Origin: Paracoccaceae bacterium | GTDB lineage: Bacteria; Pseudomonadota; Alphaproteobacteria; Rhodobacterales; Rhodobacteraceae | DNA: 34,784 bases | Direction of reading: 5' to 3' | NCBI GenBank assembly: GCA_024636555.1 | Contig: JAGXGW010000057.1 | Span: 1 to 34,784 of the forward strand | Shown: positions 1 to 7,364 of the stretch, piece by piece | Position numbering within the stretch: position 1 is the first letter of the stretch | Layout: each line of letters opens with the position of its first letter | Notes under the pieces: generated by a model | Databases searched by the model: none | What the model was told of the DNA's origin: nothing | The model's input: the letters and a program-made list of their open reading frames with translations, nothing else | Made by a program: the position numbers and the translations under genes

Positions 1-58
1 CTTCCTCAATCAACTGCTGAAACCGCGCCCGCAGCGCATCCGGCAAAGGTGCTGACAT
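1..58 (-). CDS. IS630-type transposase, N-terminal fragment cut by the contig end
   Basis: The first 58 bases, read on the minus strand, open with ATG (58-56) and encode 19 residues beginning MSAPLPDALRARFQQLIEE before the contig ends. I recognise this as the start of IS630-family transposases, which begin with a helix-turn-helix region before the DDE catalytic domain. The rest of the gene, including the DDE residues, lies outside the window. The identification rests on recall of the N-terminal sequence only. A contig that stops inside a multicopy insertion sequence is a usual cause of assembly breaks. Confidence 0.6.
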   Translation of the reverse strand, partial: MSAPLPDALRARFQQLIEE

Positions 59-124
59 GATCCATCCTCCCAAACAGGATGAATCACAGATCAACGCTCA
101 AGGGAATCCCAACGATTCAGGTTT
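1..124. mobile_element. Probable end of an IS630-family insertion sequence
   Basis: The DNA just upstream of the transposase start (59 to about 124) should hold the element's end. It contains a short imperfect inverted motif, GAATCCCAACGATTC at 104-118, but the other terminus is off the contig, so the inverted repeat and the TA target duplication expected for IS630 cannot be verified. The outer boundary given here is a guess. Confidence 0.3.
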
Positions 125-145
125 CGAGTCGGGCGCTTTAGTTGA

Positions 146-165
146 GCCCAAGTACCACCTTGGGC
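146..165. other. Short perfect hairpin downstream of tRNA-Gln
   Basis: GCCCAAG (146-152) pairs with CTTGGGC (159-165) around a 6-base loop. It lies about 80 bases beyond the 3' end of tRNA-Gln in the direction of its transcription, so it may help termination or processing. There is no T-run after it on the minus strand, so it is not a classic intrinsic terminator. Confidence 0.3.
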
Positions 166-244
166 CATCGCATGGGGCACTCCGCACTCCGCCAGCACGG
201 TCTACGACCAAGCAACGAAGGCAAACACTCTGTCTCATGTGTTT

Positions 245-319
245 TGGCTGGGGCGGTAGGATTCGAACCTACGGTACACGGTACCAAAAACCGATGCCTT
301 ACCACTTGGCCACGCCCCA
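245..319 (-). tRNA. tRNA-Gln (anticodon UUG)
   Basis: Read on the minus strand, the 75 bases form a full cloverleaf. The acceptor arm TGGGGCG (5') pairs with CGCCCCA (3'), followed by discriminator G and an encoded CCA (247-245). The D-arm is GCCAAGTGGTAAGGC, the anticodon loop sequence around GGTTTTTGGTACC centres on TTG, and the T-arm is GTAGGTTCGAATCCTAC. The U1-A72 first pair and the overall sequence match bacterial tRNA-Gln closely. The anticodon reads CAA and, by wobble, CAG codons. Confidence 0.97.
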
Positions 320-349
320 ACGTGTGGGGCTGATTACTCTGACATCAAG

Positions 350-366
350 ACGGGTTCAAGACCCGT
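350..366. terminator. Possible terminator hairpin after the SH3-domain gene
   Basis: ACGGGT (350-355) pairs with ACCCGT (361-366) around TCAAG. It lies about 37 bases beyond the stop of the minus-strand SH3 gene. The T-rich stretch on that strand comes before the stem rather than after it, so function as an intrinsic terminator is doubtful. Confidence 0.3.
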
Positions 367-402
367 TATCGAAAAAATCGACATGATCTATCTTTCGCCG
401 GT

Positions 403-945
403 TTACTGGCGCAGTTCGTCCGCCTCGACGCCCCAGAGGGCCGTTTTGGGCGCCCAGCCACGATGGCCGCCAGCCGACAAGCGGCACCAGTCTTCCGAGC
501 AACTGTCGAGCCGTGCGACCACGCCCAGTTCCAGTTTGGCGGTCGCCGGCGCATCCTGCACGGGGCTGTTGAGCAGGGGCAGCATGTCTTCGTCCACGAT
601 CACGGTGCGCGTGCCGGACAGCAAAGAGTAGTGCACCCAGCCGCCGGCGCCGTCACGGTCCACGACGCGGCGCCAATGGCCATGCTCGGCGGTGATCTGC
701 ACAGGCATGTCCTTGCGCTTGAAGACCCAGTCGATCCGGTGCGTCAGCGACGGCCCGCGCCGGACATTCACCTCGTTCGATTTGATCGAGACATAGCGTG
801 GCAGCGGCAGGTTGGTGACGCTGCCGCGTTCCGTCGCCTGCGCGGCGGGGATGGTTGCGGCGGCGATCGAGAGCGCGATCAGCAACACGGCGCACATTCT
901 GGTCAGCCATGAAGCGACCACCGCCCGAAATCTCAGCTTTGTCAT
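403..945 (-). CDS. Exported bacterial SH3-domain protein
   Basis: This 180-residue protein has an N-terminal signal sequence: a basic start, a hydrophobic stretch at about 19-35, and a likely cleavage after AQA at 35-37. Two SH3-like segments follow. The first (about 50-108) carries the typical NVRRGPS turn and ends in GGWVHYSLLSG. The second (about 115-171) ends with DWCRLSAGGHRGWAPKTALWG. Paired 'NVRxGP ... GWV' repeats are typical of the alphaproteobacterial SH3 (SH3_4/DUF1058-type) periplasmic proteins, thought to bind cell-wall peptides or partner proteins. Two cysteines (149, 154) in the second repeat could form a disulfide. A downstream Met at residue 17 could also serve as start. The gene is divergent from the dehydrogenase at 1068 and shares a ~120 bp promoter region with it. 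The molecular role is unknown. Confidence 0.85.
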   Translation of the reverse strand: MTKLRFRAVVASWLTRMCAVLLIALSIAAATIPAAQATERGSVTNLPLPRYVSIKSNEVNVRRGPSLTHRIDWVFKRKDMPVQITAEHGHWRRVVDRDGAGGWVHYSLLSGTRTVIVDEDMLPLLNSPVQDAPATAKLELGVVARLDSCSEDWCRLSAGGHRGWAPKTALWGVEADELRQ

Positions 946-1067
946 TGCGTATGCCTGCCTTCTATCTGCTGTGATCCGGTTAAATCTGGAATGGGGTTCT
1001 TGTGCCCCGCCGGTTCATCCGCCACTCTGACACCAGCTTGATGATTTGGAAAGATGGGGAGGGCCTG

Positions 1068-2054
1068 ATGCCAACTGCACGTCTGAGTGTTGTCGTGACG
1101 CGACGCTTGCCTGAAGCGGTCGAGACGCGGATGAAGGAATTGTTTGATGTGCAGCTGCGGGATGACGACGCGCCCATGAGCCGCGGCGAACTGGTCGACG
1201 CCATCGCGCGTGCCGATGTGCTGGTGCCGACCGTGACCGACGATATCGACGCCGGGCTGATCGCGCAGGCCGGGCCGAAGATGCGGCTGATCGCCAATTA
1301 CGGGGCAGGGGTGGATCACATCGATGTCGCCACGGCGCGACAGCGCGGTATCCTTGTGTCCAACACGCCCGGCGTGCTGACCGATGATACGGCCGATATG
1401 ACCATGGCGCTTCTGCTGGCGGTGACCCGCCGGATGCCCGAAGGTCTGGCAATCATGAACGAGGGGCGCTGGACCGGATGGTCACCCACCGCGCTGTTGG
1501 GCGGACGCGTCGGCGGGCGGCGTCTGGGTATCCTCGGCATGGGACGGATCGGGCAGGCGGTGGCGCGCCGCGCCAGTGCTTTCGGGATGCAGATCCACTA
1601 CCACAACCGCCGCCGCCTGCGCCCCGAGATCGAGGACAGGCTGGAGGCGACCTATTGGGAAAGCCTCGACCAGATGGTGGCGCGGATGGATGTGGTGAGC
1701 ATCAACTGCCCGCACACACCCTCGACCTTCCATCTGATGAATGCACGCCGCCTCAAGCTGATGAAGCCCGATGCGGTGATCATCAACACCTCGCGCGGCG
1801 AGGTCATCGACGAGAATGCGCTGGCCCGTATGCTGACTGCGGGCGATCTGGCAGGCGCGGGGCTGGACGTTTACGAGCACGGCACCGAGGTCAATCCGCA
1901 GTTGCGCGACCTGCCCAATGTGGTGCTGTTGCCGCATATGGGGTCCGCCACCCGCGAAGGCCGCGCCGAAATGGGTGAAAAGGTCATCATCAACATCAAG
2001 ACGTTTGCGGACGGTCATCGTCCGCCGGATCAGGTGGTGCCGGCCATGCTCTGA
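1068..2054 (+). CDS. D-2-hydroxyacid dehydrogenase (glyoxylate/hydroxypyruvate reductase-like)
   Basis: A 328-residue NAD(P)-dependent oxidoreductase of the D-isomer-specific 2-hydroxyacid dehydrogenase family, which interconverts 2-oxoacids such as glyoxylate or hydroxypyruvate with D-hydroxyacids. The split catalytic domain surrounds a Rossmann domain with G157-M-G159-R-I-G162. The catalytic arginine is R243 (TSRGE) and the catalytic histidine H290 (LLPHMGSAT). The residue expected to be the triad glutamate (GLDVxxxEP in the family) appears to be Gly272 in the segment DVYEHGTEVNP, with E270 and E274 nearby; see findings. I chose ATG 1068 because GGGGAGGG lies 5 bases before it; an in-frame upstream start at 1002 adds 22 unconvincing residues. 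It is 53 bp ahead of ggt on the same strand, probably the same operon. Confidence 0.9.
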   Translation: MPTARLSVVVTRRLPEAVETRMKELFDVQLRDDDAPMSRGELVDAIARADVLVPTVTDDIDAGLIAQAGPKMRLIANYGAGVDHIDVATARQRGILVSNTPGVLTDDTADMTMALLLAVTRRMPEGLAIMNEGRWTGWSPTALLGGRVGGRRLGILGMGRIGQAVARRASAFGMQIHYHNRRRLRPEIEDRLEATYWESLDQMVARMDVVSINCPHTPSTFHLMNARRLKLMKPDAVIINTSRGEVIDENALARMLTAGDLAGAGLDVYEHGTEVNPQLRDLPNVVLLPHMGSATREGRAEMGEKVIINIKTFADGHRPPDQVVPAML

Positions 2055-2107
2055 CGCTGTTGCGTCATCATTGCACGGCGCTGCCTCCAAAGCAGAAAGG
2101 ATCGCCT

Positions 2108-3892
2108 ATGCACCGCGTGGGATTGATAGTCGCCCTTTGGATGACAGCCGGAGCGGTTGCCGCGCAGCAGACCGCCGATACGGTAGCACCGGAGGCGGCA
2201 GGCGCGGGCCGGGTGGAGACATCGGCCAGCGTCGCGGCCTCCCAGCAAGCCAAGGCCGAGGGGCGCGCGGTTGCGGCACAGGACTGGATGGTCGTCGCCG
2301 CGCATCCGCTGGCGGTCGAGGCCGGGGCCGATGTGCTGGCCGCTGGTGGCACCGCGGCCGATGCGATGGTGGCCGTGCAGGCCGTGCTGGGGCTGGTGGA
2401 GCCGCAATCCTCCGGCTTGGGCGGTGGCGCGTTTCTGGTCTGGCACGATGGGGCCACGGGCGAGATCACCACGCTGGACGGGCGCGAAACCGCCTCGCTC
2501 GAAGCGACTCCGCGTCTGTTTCAGAACGAGGCAGGCGAGCCTTTGGGCTTTTTCGAGGCCGTGGTTGGCGGGCGCAGTGTCGGCACACCCGGCACGCCTG
2601 CCTTGATGGCCGAGGCGCATGCACGCTGGGGCAGGGCAAACTGGCCCGATCTTCTGAAGCCCGCGATTTCTTTGGCCGAGGAGGGTTTCGCCGTGTCGCC
2701 GCGTCTGGCGATGTTGGTGGCAAATGATGCCGAACGCTTGGCCGTCGATCCGGCCACGGCGGATTATTTCCTCCCCGGCGGTGTGCCGTTGGCCGCGGGC
2801 GACATTCTGCGAAATCCGGCCTATGCGGAGACGTTGCGACGGATCGCCGATCACGGGGAGGCGGGGTTTTATACAGGCCCTGTGGCTGCAGCCATCACCG
2901 AGGCGGTGCAGGGCGCGAATCACAATCCGGGCTTGTTGGGACCGCTCGATCTGGCGATCTACCGCGTCAAGGAACGCGCGGCCGTTTGCGCGCCCTATCG
3001 CGGGCACGAGGTTTGCGGCATGGGGCCGCCGTCGTCCGGTGCCGTCGCTGTCGGGCAGATTCTCGGCATGCTGGAAGGCAGTGATCTGGCGGCGCTTGGC
3101 GCTCGCAATCCCGAAAGCTGGCGGCTGATCGGCGAGGCCAGCCGTCTCGCCTTTGCGGATCGTGGCCGTTACCTTGCCGACAGCGATTTCGTGCCTGTGC
3201 CCGTGCAGGGCTTGCTGGACCCGGCCTATCTGGCGGATCGCGCGGCGCTTATTGCAGACGGTGGCGTGCTGGAAGAAGCCATCGCGGGTGAACCGGAATT
3301 CGACCACACGCTGCTCTGGTCCGATGGCCCGACGCTGGAACAACCCGCCACCACCCATATCTCCATCGTGGACAGCGAGGGCAACGCGCTGTCGATGACC
3401 TCGACCATCGAGAATGCCTTTGGTGCGCGGCTGATGGCGGCGGGGTTTCTGTTGAACAACGAACTCACCGATTTCTCTTTCCGCAGTCACGAGGGCGGTG
3501 TGCCGGTAGCGAACCGTGTGGAGCCGGGCAAGCGCCCGCGCTCCTCGATGTCGCCCACGATCGTGCGGCAGGACGGGCAACCCGTACTTGTGCTCGGCAG
3601 CCCCGGCGGCAGCGGAATCATCGGCTATGTCGTCAACGCTCTGGTCGCGCATCTGGATTGGGGGATGGATGTGCAGGAGGCGGTCCAGATGGGGCACCTT
3701 CTGAACAGGTTCGGCATTTATGATCTGGAAGAAGGGAGCGAGGCCGCTGACTTGGCAGCACCTCTGGAGGCGCTGGGCTATGAGGTGCGTCTTGGCGCGC
3801 AGACATCGGGGCTACACGCGATCTCGCTGGGGCCGGACGGGCTGCTGGGCGGGGCTGATCCGCGCCGCGAGGGCGTCGCGCTGGGCGAGTAG
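2108..3892 (+). CDS. ggt: Gamma-glutamyltransferase (glutathione hydrolase) precursor
   Basis: A 594-residue exported Ntn-hydrolase that removes or transfers the gamma-glutamyl group of glutathione and related peptides in the periplasm. Residues 1-19 form a signal peptide ending AVAA. The large-subunit region includes SSGLGGGAFLVW and DGRETAS. The self-cleavage site and nucleophile is T415, first residue of the small subunit (TTHISIVD), followed by SMTSTIENAFGARL, by RPRSSMSPTIV (oxyanion/substrate pocket) and by GSPGGSGIIGYV. All are hallmark motifs, and the length matches the ~580-residue family. The start at 2108 is preferred over 2060 because it begins directly with the signal peptide and has AGAAAGGA upstream. 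The palindromic repeat copy at 3899 begins 6 bases after its stop codon. Confidence 0.95.
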   Translation: MHRVGLIVALWMTAGAVAAQQTADTVAPEAAGAGRVETSASVAASQQAKAEGRAVAAQDWMVVAAHPLAVEAGADVLAAGGTAADAMVAVQAVLGLVEPQSSGLGGGAFLVWHDGATGEITTLDGRETASLEATPRLFQNEAGEPLGFFEAVVGGRSVGTPGTPALMAEAHARWGRANWPDLLKPAISLAEEGFAVSPRLAMLVANDAERLAVDPATADYFLPGGVPLAAGDILRNPAYAETLRRIADHGEAGFYTGPVAAAITEAVQGANHNPGLLGPLDLAIYRVKERAAVCAPYRGHEVCGMGPPSSGAVAVGQILGMLEGSDLAALGARNPESWRLIGEASRLAFADRGRYLADSDFVPVPVQGLLDPAYLADRAALIADGGVLEEAIAGEPEFDHTLLWSDGPTLEQPATTHISIVDSEGNALSMTSTIENAFGARLMAAGFLLNNELTDFSFRSHEGGVPVANRVEPGKRPRSSMSPTIVRQDGQPVLVLGSPGGSGIIGYVVNALVAHLDWGMDVQEAVQMGHLLNRFGIYDLEEGSEAADLAAPLEALGYEVRLGAQTSGLHAISLGPDGLLGGADPRREGVALGE

Positions 3893-3898
3893 GGCGGG

Positions 3899-3968
3899 CA
3901 GGGGGCTGTCTGCCCCCTCCGTCGAACTGCGTTCGACGCCCCCGAGGATATTTCTTGCAAGAAGAAGC
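3899..3968 (+). repeat. Palindromic repeat element, copy A (intergenic)
   Basis: A ~70 bp element with GGGGGC (3901-3906) followed by a first C-arm GCCCCC (3912-3917), an 8-bp hairpin CGTCGAAC/GTTCGACG (3920-3927 / 3931-3938), a second C-arm GCCCCC (3938-3943), then the tail GAGGATATTTCTTGCAAG and AAGAAGC. The G-arm can pair with either C-arm. Near-identical copies sit inside xdhB (17931-18001, reverse) and xdhA (20021-20095). Its position right after ggt may let it also end ggt transcription. The rest of this ~200 bp gap (3969-4093) shows only the ribosome site of the next gene. Confidence 0.9.
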
Positions 3969-4093
3969 GCGCGGCGCGTCCGCTTTTGTGCCGCACGTCG
4001 CTTTCAGGCAGGATTGCGTCGGCTGGTTCACTCGCGTTTTGCGCCACCTGCTATTGATCGGCGAAAGCTTGATCCAAGGGAGTCGCAGGCACC

Positions 4094-6598
4094 ATGAAAA
4101 CACATGTAAAAGCTCTGGTCGTCGGCGGTGGTGCGGTTGGCACCTCGATTGCCTATCATCTGGCGCGGGCGGGCTGGCAGGATGTCATGCTGCTGGAACG
4201 CGACGAGCTGACGTCCGGCTCGACATGGCATGCGGCGGGGTTGCTGCCCCTGTTCAACATGTCCTTTGCCACCACGCATATCCACAAATACTCGGTCGAT
4301 TTTTACAAGTCGCTGGAGGCCGAGACGGGCCTCAACGCAGGGTTTTCCGTCGTGGGCAACCTGCGGATGGCCCAGACACGGGCGCGGATGGATGAATACA
4401 TGGTCTATGCCACCACGGCAGAGACCTGCGGCGTGCCTTACGAATGGATGACGCCCGCGCAGATCAAGGACCGCTGGCCGCTGGTGCGGACCGACGATCT
4501 TGAAGGCGCGATCTATCATCCCACCGATGGCTATATCAATCCCGCCGATGTGACGATGGCAATGGCCAAGGGCGCCCGCCAGCGCGGGGTGATGATCGAG
4601 CGGAAATGGCAGGCGGATGCCTATCACTGGACCGGCAGCGAGTGGCAGGTGGCCTGTACGAAAATGGTCGAGAAGGGCGGCAATCTGGTGCCCTCGGACG
4701 AGCAGATCGTCATCACGGCAGAACATGTCGTCACCGCCACGGGCAACCACGCGCAGCGCACCGCAAGGCTGTTGGGGATCAAATCGCCCGCGATTCCCGT
4801 GGAGCACCAGTTCATCGTGACAGAGCCCGATCCCGCGCTGATGGCCTATCGCAAGAATGGCGGGCTGGAGCATCCGGTGCTGCGCGATGCCGATGCCAAA
4901 TGGTATGTGCGCGAGGAGCGGGGCGGCTGGATTCTCGGCCCATACGAGCATGGCGCGCCTGCGCGGTTCGAATTCGGTGTGCCCGACAGCTTCCGCGCCG
5001 ATCTCTTCCCGCTGGATCTGGAGCGGATCGAGGAAGAATATATGTCGATGATCCATCGTCTGCCCTCGTCCGAGACCGTGGGTCTGAAAGACGATTTCAA
5101 CGGCCCCATCTGCTATACGCCCGATGGTAACCCGCTGGTTGGGCCAGCCCCCGGACTGCGGAACATGTGGCTGGCCGAGGGCTTCAGCTTCGGGATCACA
5201 GCAGCGGGCGGCACCGGCTATTATCTGGCGCAACTGATGGTGGAGGGCGAGGCCGAGATCGACATGGCGGCCCTTGATCCCAAGCGTTACGGCAGCTGGA
5301 TGACGACCGAATATGCCGCGCGCAAGAACGAGGAATCCTACGCCCACGTCTTTATCCTGCATCACCCCGACGAGGAGCGTGAAGCCTGCCGCCCGCTGCG
5401 CACCGCCCCCGCCTATGACCGCCAGAAGGCACGTGGCGCGCAGTTCGGCCATGTGAACGGCTGGGAGCGACCCAACTACTTTGGCCCGCTGGATGCGCCC
5501 GACAGCTTCGACCATGACGCGCGGTCTTTCCGCCGTGGCGGCTGGTGGCAACATGCGGTCGCGGAGGCCCGCGCGCTCCGTGAGAGCGTTGGCATGATCG
5601 ACGCCACAGCCTTTACCAAGCATGTGGTCAAAGGCCCCGGAGCGACGCAGTTTCTGGACTGGTTCACCTGTAACAAGCTGCCAAAGGTGGGCCGCATCAA
5701 CCTGACCTATGCGCTGACCGATCACGGCACCACGCGCACCGAATATACCATCGTGCGGCTTGCGGAGGACGAGTATTATCTGGTCAGCGCAGGCGCATGG
5801 ACCGATTATGACGGCGATTTCCTGCGCAAAGCCGCCGCCGACAAGATGGGTGAGTTCGGCTATATCGAGATCCAGAACGTCACCACGCAATGGGGCGTCT
5901 TTGCCATCGCAGGCCCGAAATCGCGCGATGTGCTGAAGGCGGTGATCAAGGATGCCGATCCCGAAACAGCCCTGTCGAACAAGCGCTTCCCGTGGCTCAG
6001 CGCGCGGCAGATCGAGCTGGGGATGTGCCCTGTCAACGCGATCCGCGTCGCCTATACCGGCGAATTGGGATGGGAGTTGCATCACCCGATCGAGATGCAG
6101 AACTACCTGTTCGACCTGCTGGAAAAGGCAGGTGCCGAACATGGCATGAAGCTGGTGGGCGCACGCGCGCAGAACTGGCTGCGGCAGGAAAAGAGCTATC
6201 GCGCCTTTGGCAACGAGCTTGGCCGCGATGCGACCCCGCTTGAGGCCGATCTGCCGCGCTTTGTCGATCTGACGAAAGAGTTCAACGGCAAGGCCGCGAT
6301 GGAGGAGACGGGCATCCGCTCAAAATGCGTGACACTGCTGGTGGACGGACCTGATGATGCCGATCCATGGGGCCGCGAGGCGCTTTATGCGGTCGATGGC
6401 ACCCGCGTCGGGCGTCTGACCTCGGGCGGCTATTCGGTGCATTTCAGCCAGAGCATCGGCATGGGCTATGTCCGTCCCGATCTGGCGGTCGTGGGCACGG
6501 CGCTCAAGGTTAAAATGTTCGACCGGTTGTGGGATGCACGGATCGTCGAGGATAGCCCCTACGATCCGGCCAATGCGACGATCCGTCAGGACGGCTAA
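4094..6598 (+). CDS. Dimethylglycine/sarcosine dehydrogenase family protein (FAD oxidase fused to GcvT-like domain)
   Basis: An 834-residue two-part enzyme. Residues 1 to about 400 are a DAO-type flavoprotein with G11-G-G13-A-V-G16 and the STWHAAGL motif, in which H46 corresponds to the histidine that binds FAD covalently in mammalian dimethylglycine dehydrogenase. Residues from about 430 are a GcvT-like tetrahydrofolate-binding aminomethyltransferase domain (MIDATAFTKH, TRTEYTIVRL, WGVFAIAGPKSRDVL, RVAYTGELGWELH, LRQEKSYRAFGNELG) with a C-terminal GcvT barrel (SGGYS, IGMGYV). This family demethylates dimethylglycine or sarcosine and passes the one-carbon unit to folate, part of glycine betaine/choline catabolism. 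Sarcosine and dimethylglycine enzymes cannot be separated by eye. It stands alone, with AAGGGAG at 4076-4082. The next gene converges on it after a 108 bp gap (6599-6706) in which I see nothing. Confidence 0.9.
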   Translation: MKTHVKALVVGGGAVGTSIAYHLARAGWQDVMLLERDELTSGSTWHAAGLLPLFNMSFATTHIHKYSVDFYKSLEAETGLNAGFSVVGNLRMAQTRARMDEYMVYATTAETCGVPYEWMTPAQIKDRWPLVRTDDLEGAIYHPTDGYINPADVTMAMAKGARQRGVMIERKWQADAYHWTGSEWQVACTKMVEKGGNLVPSDEQIVITAEHVVTATGNHAQRTARLLGIKSPAIPVEHQFIVTEPDPALMAYRKNGGLEHPVLRDADAKWYVREERGGWILGPYEHGAPARFEFGVPDSFRADLFPLDLERIEEEYMSMIHRLPSSETVGLKDDFNGPICYTPDGNPLVGPAPGLRNMWLAEGFSFGITAAGGTGYYLAQLMVEGEAEIDMAALDPKRYGSWMTTEYAARKNEESYAHVFILHHPDEEREACRPLRTAPAYDRQKARGAQFGHVNGWERPNYFGPLDAPDSFDHDARSFRRGGWWQHAVAEARALRESVGMIDATAFTKHVVKGPGATQFLDWFTCNKLPKVGRINLTYALTDHGTTRTEYTIVRLAEDEYYLVSAGAWTDYDGDFLRKAAADKMGEFGYIEIQNVTTQWGVFAIAGPKSRDVLKAVIKDADPETALSNKRFPWLSARQIELGMCPVNAIRVAYTGELGWELHHPIEMQNYLFDLLEKAGAEHGMKLVGARAQNWLRQEKSYRAFGNELGRDATPLEADLPRFVDLTKEFNGKAAMEETGIRSKCVTLLVDGPDDADPWGREALYAVDGTRVGRLTSGGYSVHFSQSIGMGYVRPDLAVVGTALKVKMFDRLWDARIVEDSPYDPANATIRQDG

Positions 6599-6706
6599 AA
6601 CGGCAAGGTGGGGCGGCGCTGCACAACGCGCCGCTCCTCCGAACTGTCAGCCTGCGGCACGGTCTGGTCGCAGGCGCGTATCGGCCAGCTTGATCCTGAT
6701 CAGAGA

Positions 6707-7363
6707 TCAGATGCGGCGCGTGACAAAAGCCAAGTTGTTGGCGGGCATTTCGACAGTCTGCACAAGCTCCAGCCGACTGGCAAGTATCCAGTCGGTCACG
6801 GCGCAGTCGTCCTTGTAGCCGATAGCCGGATCCTGCGCGATCAGGCTGGCGTGGAAGCTGGTATCGCCCTCGGAAGTTGTCTTGCCATCACGCAGGAAGG
6901 GGCCGTACAGGACCAGCAGCCCGCCGGGGGTCAGCGCCTTGGAAGCTTCGGCAATGAGGGTTTTCGCCTGCGCTGTGCTGATCAGGTGGAGCAGGTTCAC
7001 CAGAACGATCAGATCCTGCCCGCCGTGTTCGTCTCCCCACCCCGCAGCTGTTGCATTCAGCGTGATCGCTTGGTGCAGGTTCGGCAATTTCGCGACAGAG
7101 GCATGGGCATCGACCGAGGCGCGGCGCGCGGCGTCGATATCGCTGGGCTGCCAGTCGAGGCCGGGCATCCGGTGCGCGAAAATCACTACATGCTCGCCGG
7201 TGCCCGAGGCCAGTTCCAGCGCGCGCCCCGTGGCAGGCGCATGACTTGCGACGAGGGTTGCGATGTCATGCACGTTGCGCGCGGCGGAGGGCGCGAACAT
7301 GCGCCCGTCCTCCGAGGGGGTGGCGCTCGCGGCGCTGTCGGGCAGGTTGAGGCGGCGGGACAT
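6707..7363 (-). CDS. DUF938 family SAM-dependent methyltransferase
   Basis: A 218-residue class I methyltransferase-fold protein of the DUF938 family. It shows the family's opening (EDGRMFAPSAARN, residues 18-30), the SAM-binding motif I ELASGTGEH (50-58), the acidic end of strand 2 in PSDID, and LVNLLHLIS followed by a GPF motif (LYGPFLRDG, 152-160). No substrate is known for the family. The start at 7363 follows the stop of the upstream oxidoreductase by one base (TGA C ATG), so translation is probably coupled. A longer in-frame reading from 7531 would merely read into that gene in another frame. It is the last gene of the minus-strand cluster that starts with psd. Confidence 0.85.
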   Translation of the reverse strand: MSRRLNLPDSAASATPSEDGRMFAPSAARNVHDIATLVASHAPATGRALELASGTGEHVVIFAHRMPGLDWQPSDIDAARRASVDAHASVAKLPNLHQAITLNATAAGWGDEHGGQDLIVLVNLLHLISTAQAKTLIAEASKALTPGGLLVLYGPFLRDGKTTSEGDTSFHASLIAQDPAIGYKDDCAVTDWILASRLELVQTVEMPANNLAFVTRRI

Positions 7364-7364
7364 G

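Noticed and set aside
57-386. Plus-strand open frame of 109 codons across tRNA-Gln
   Set aside because: It reads through the tRNA gene on the opposite strand and resembles no protein; spurious translations of tRNA regions are common.
4028-6142. 704-codon open frame antisense to the dimethylglycine-dehydrogenase-like gene
   Set aside because: The sense strand encodes a complete, motif-rich enzyme; the antisense product is rich in His/Arg/Gly with no recognisable motif, as expected from high-GC third-position bias.
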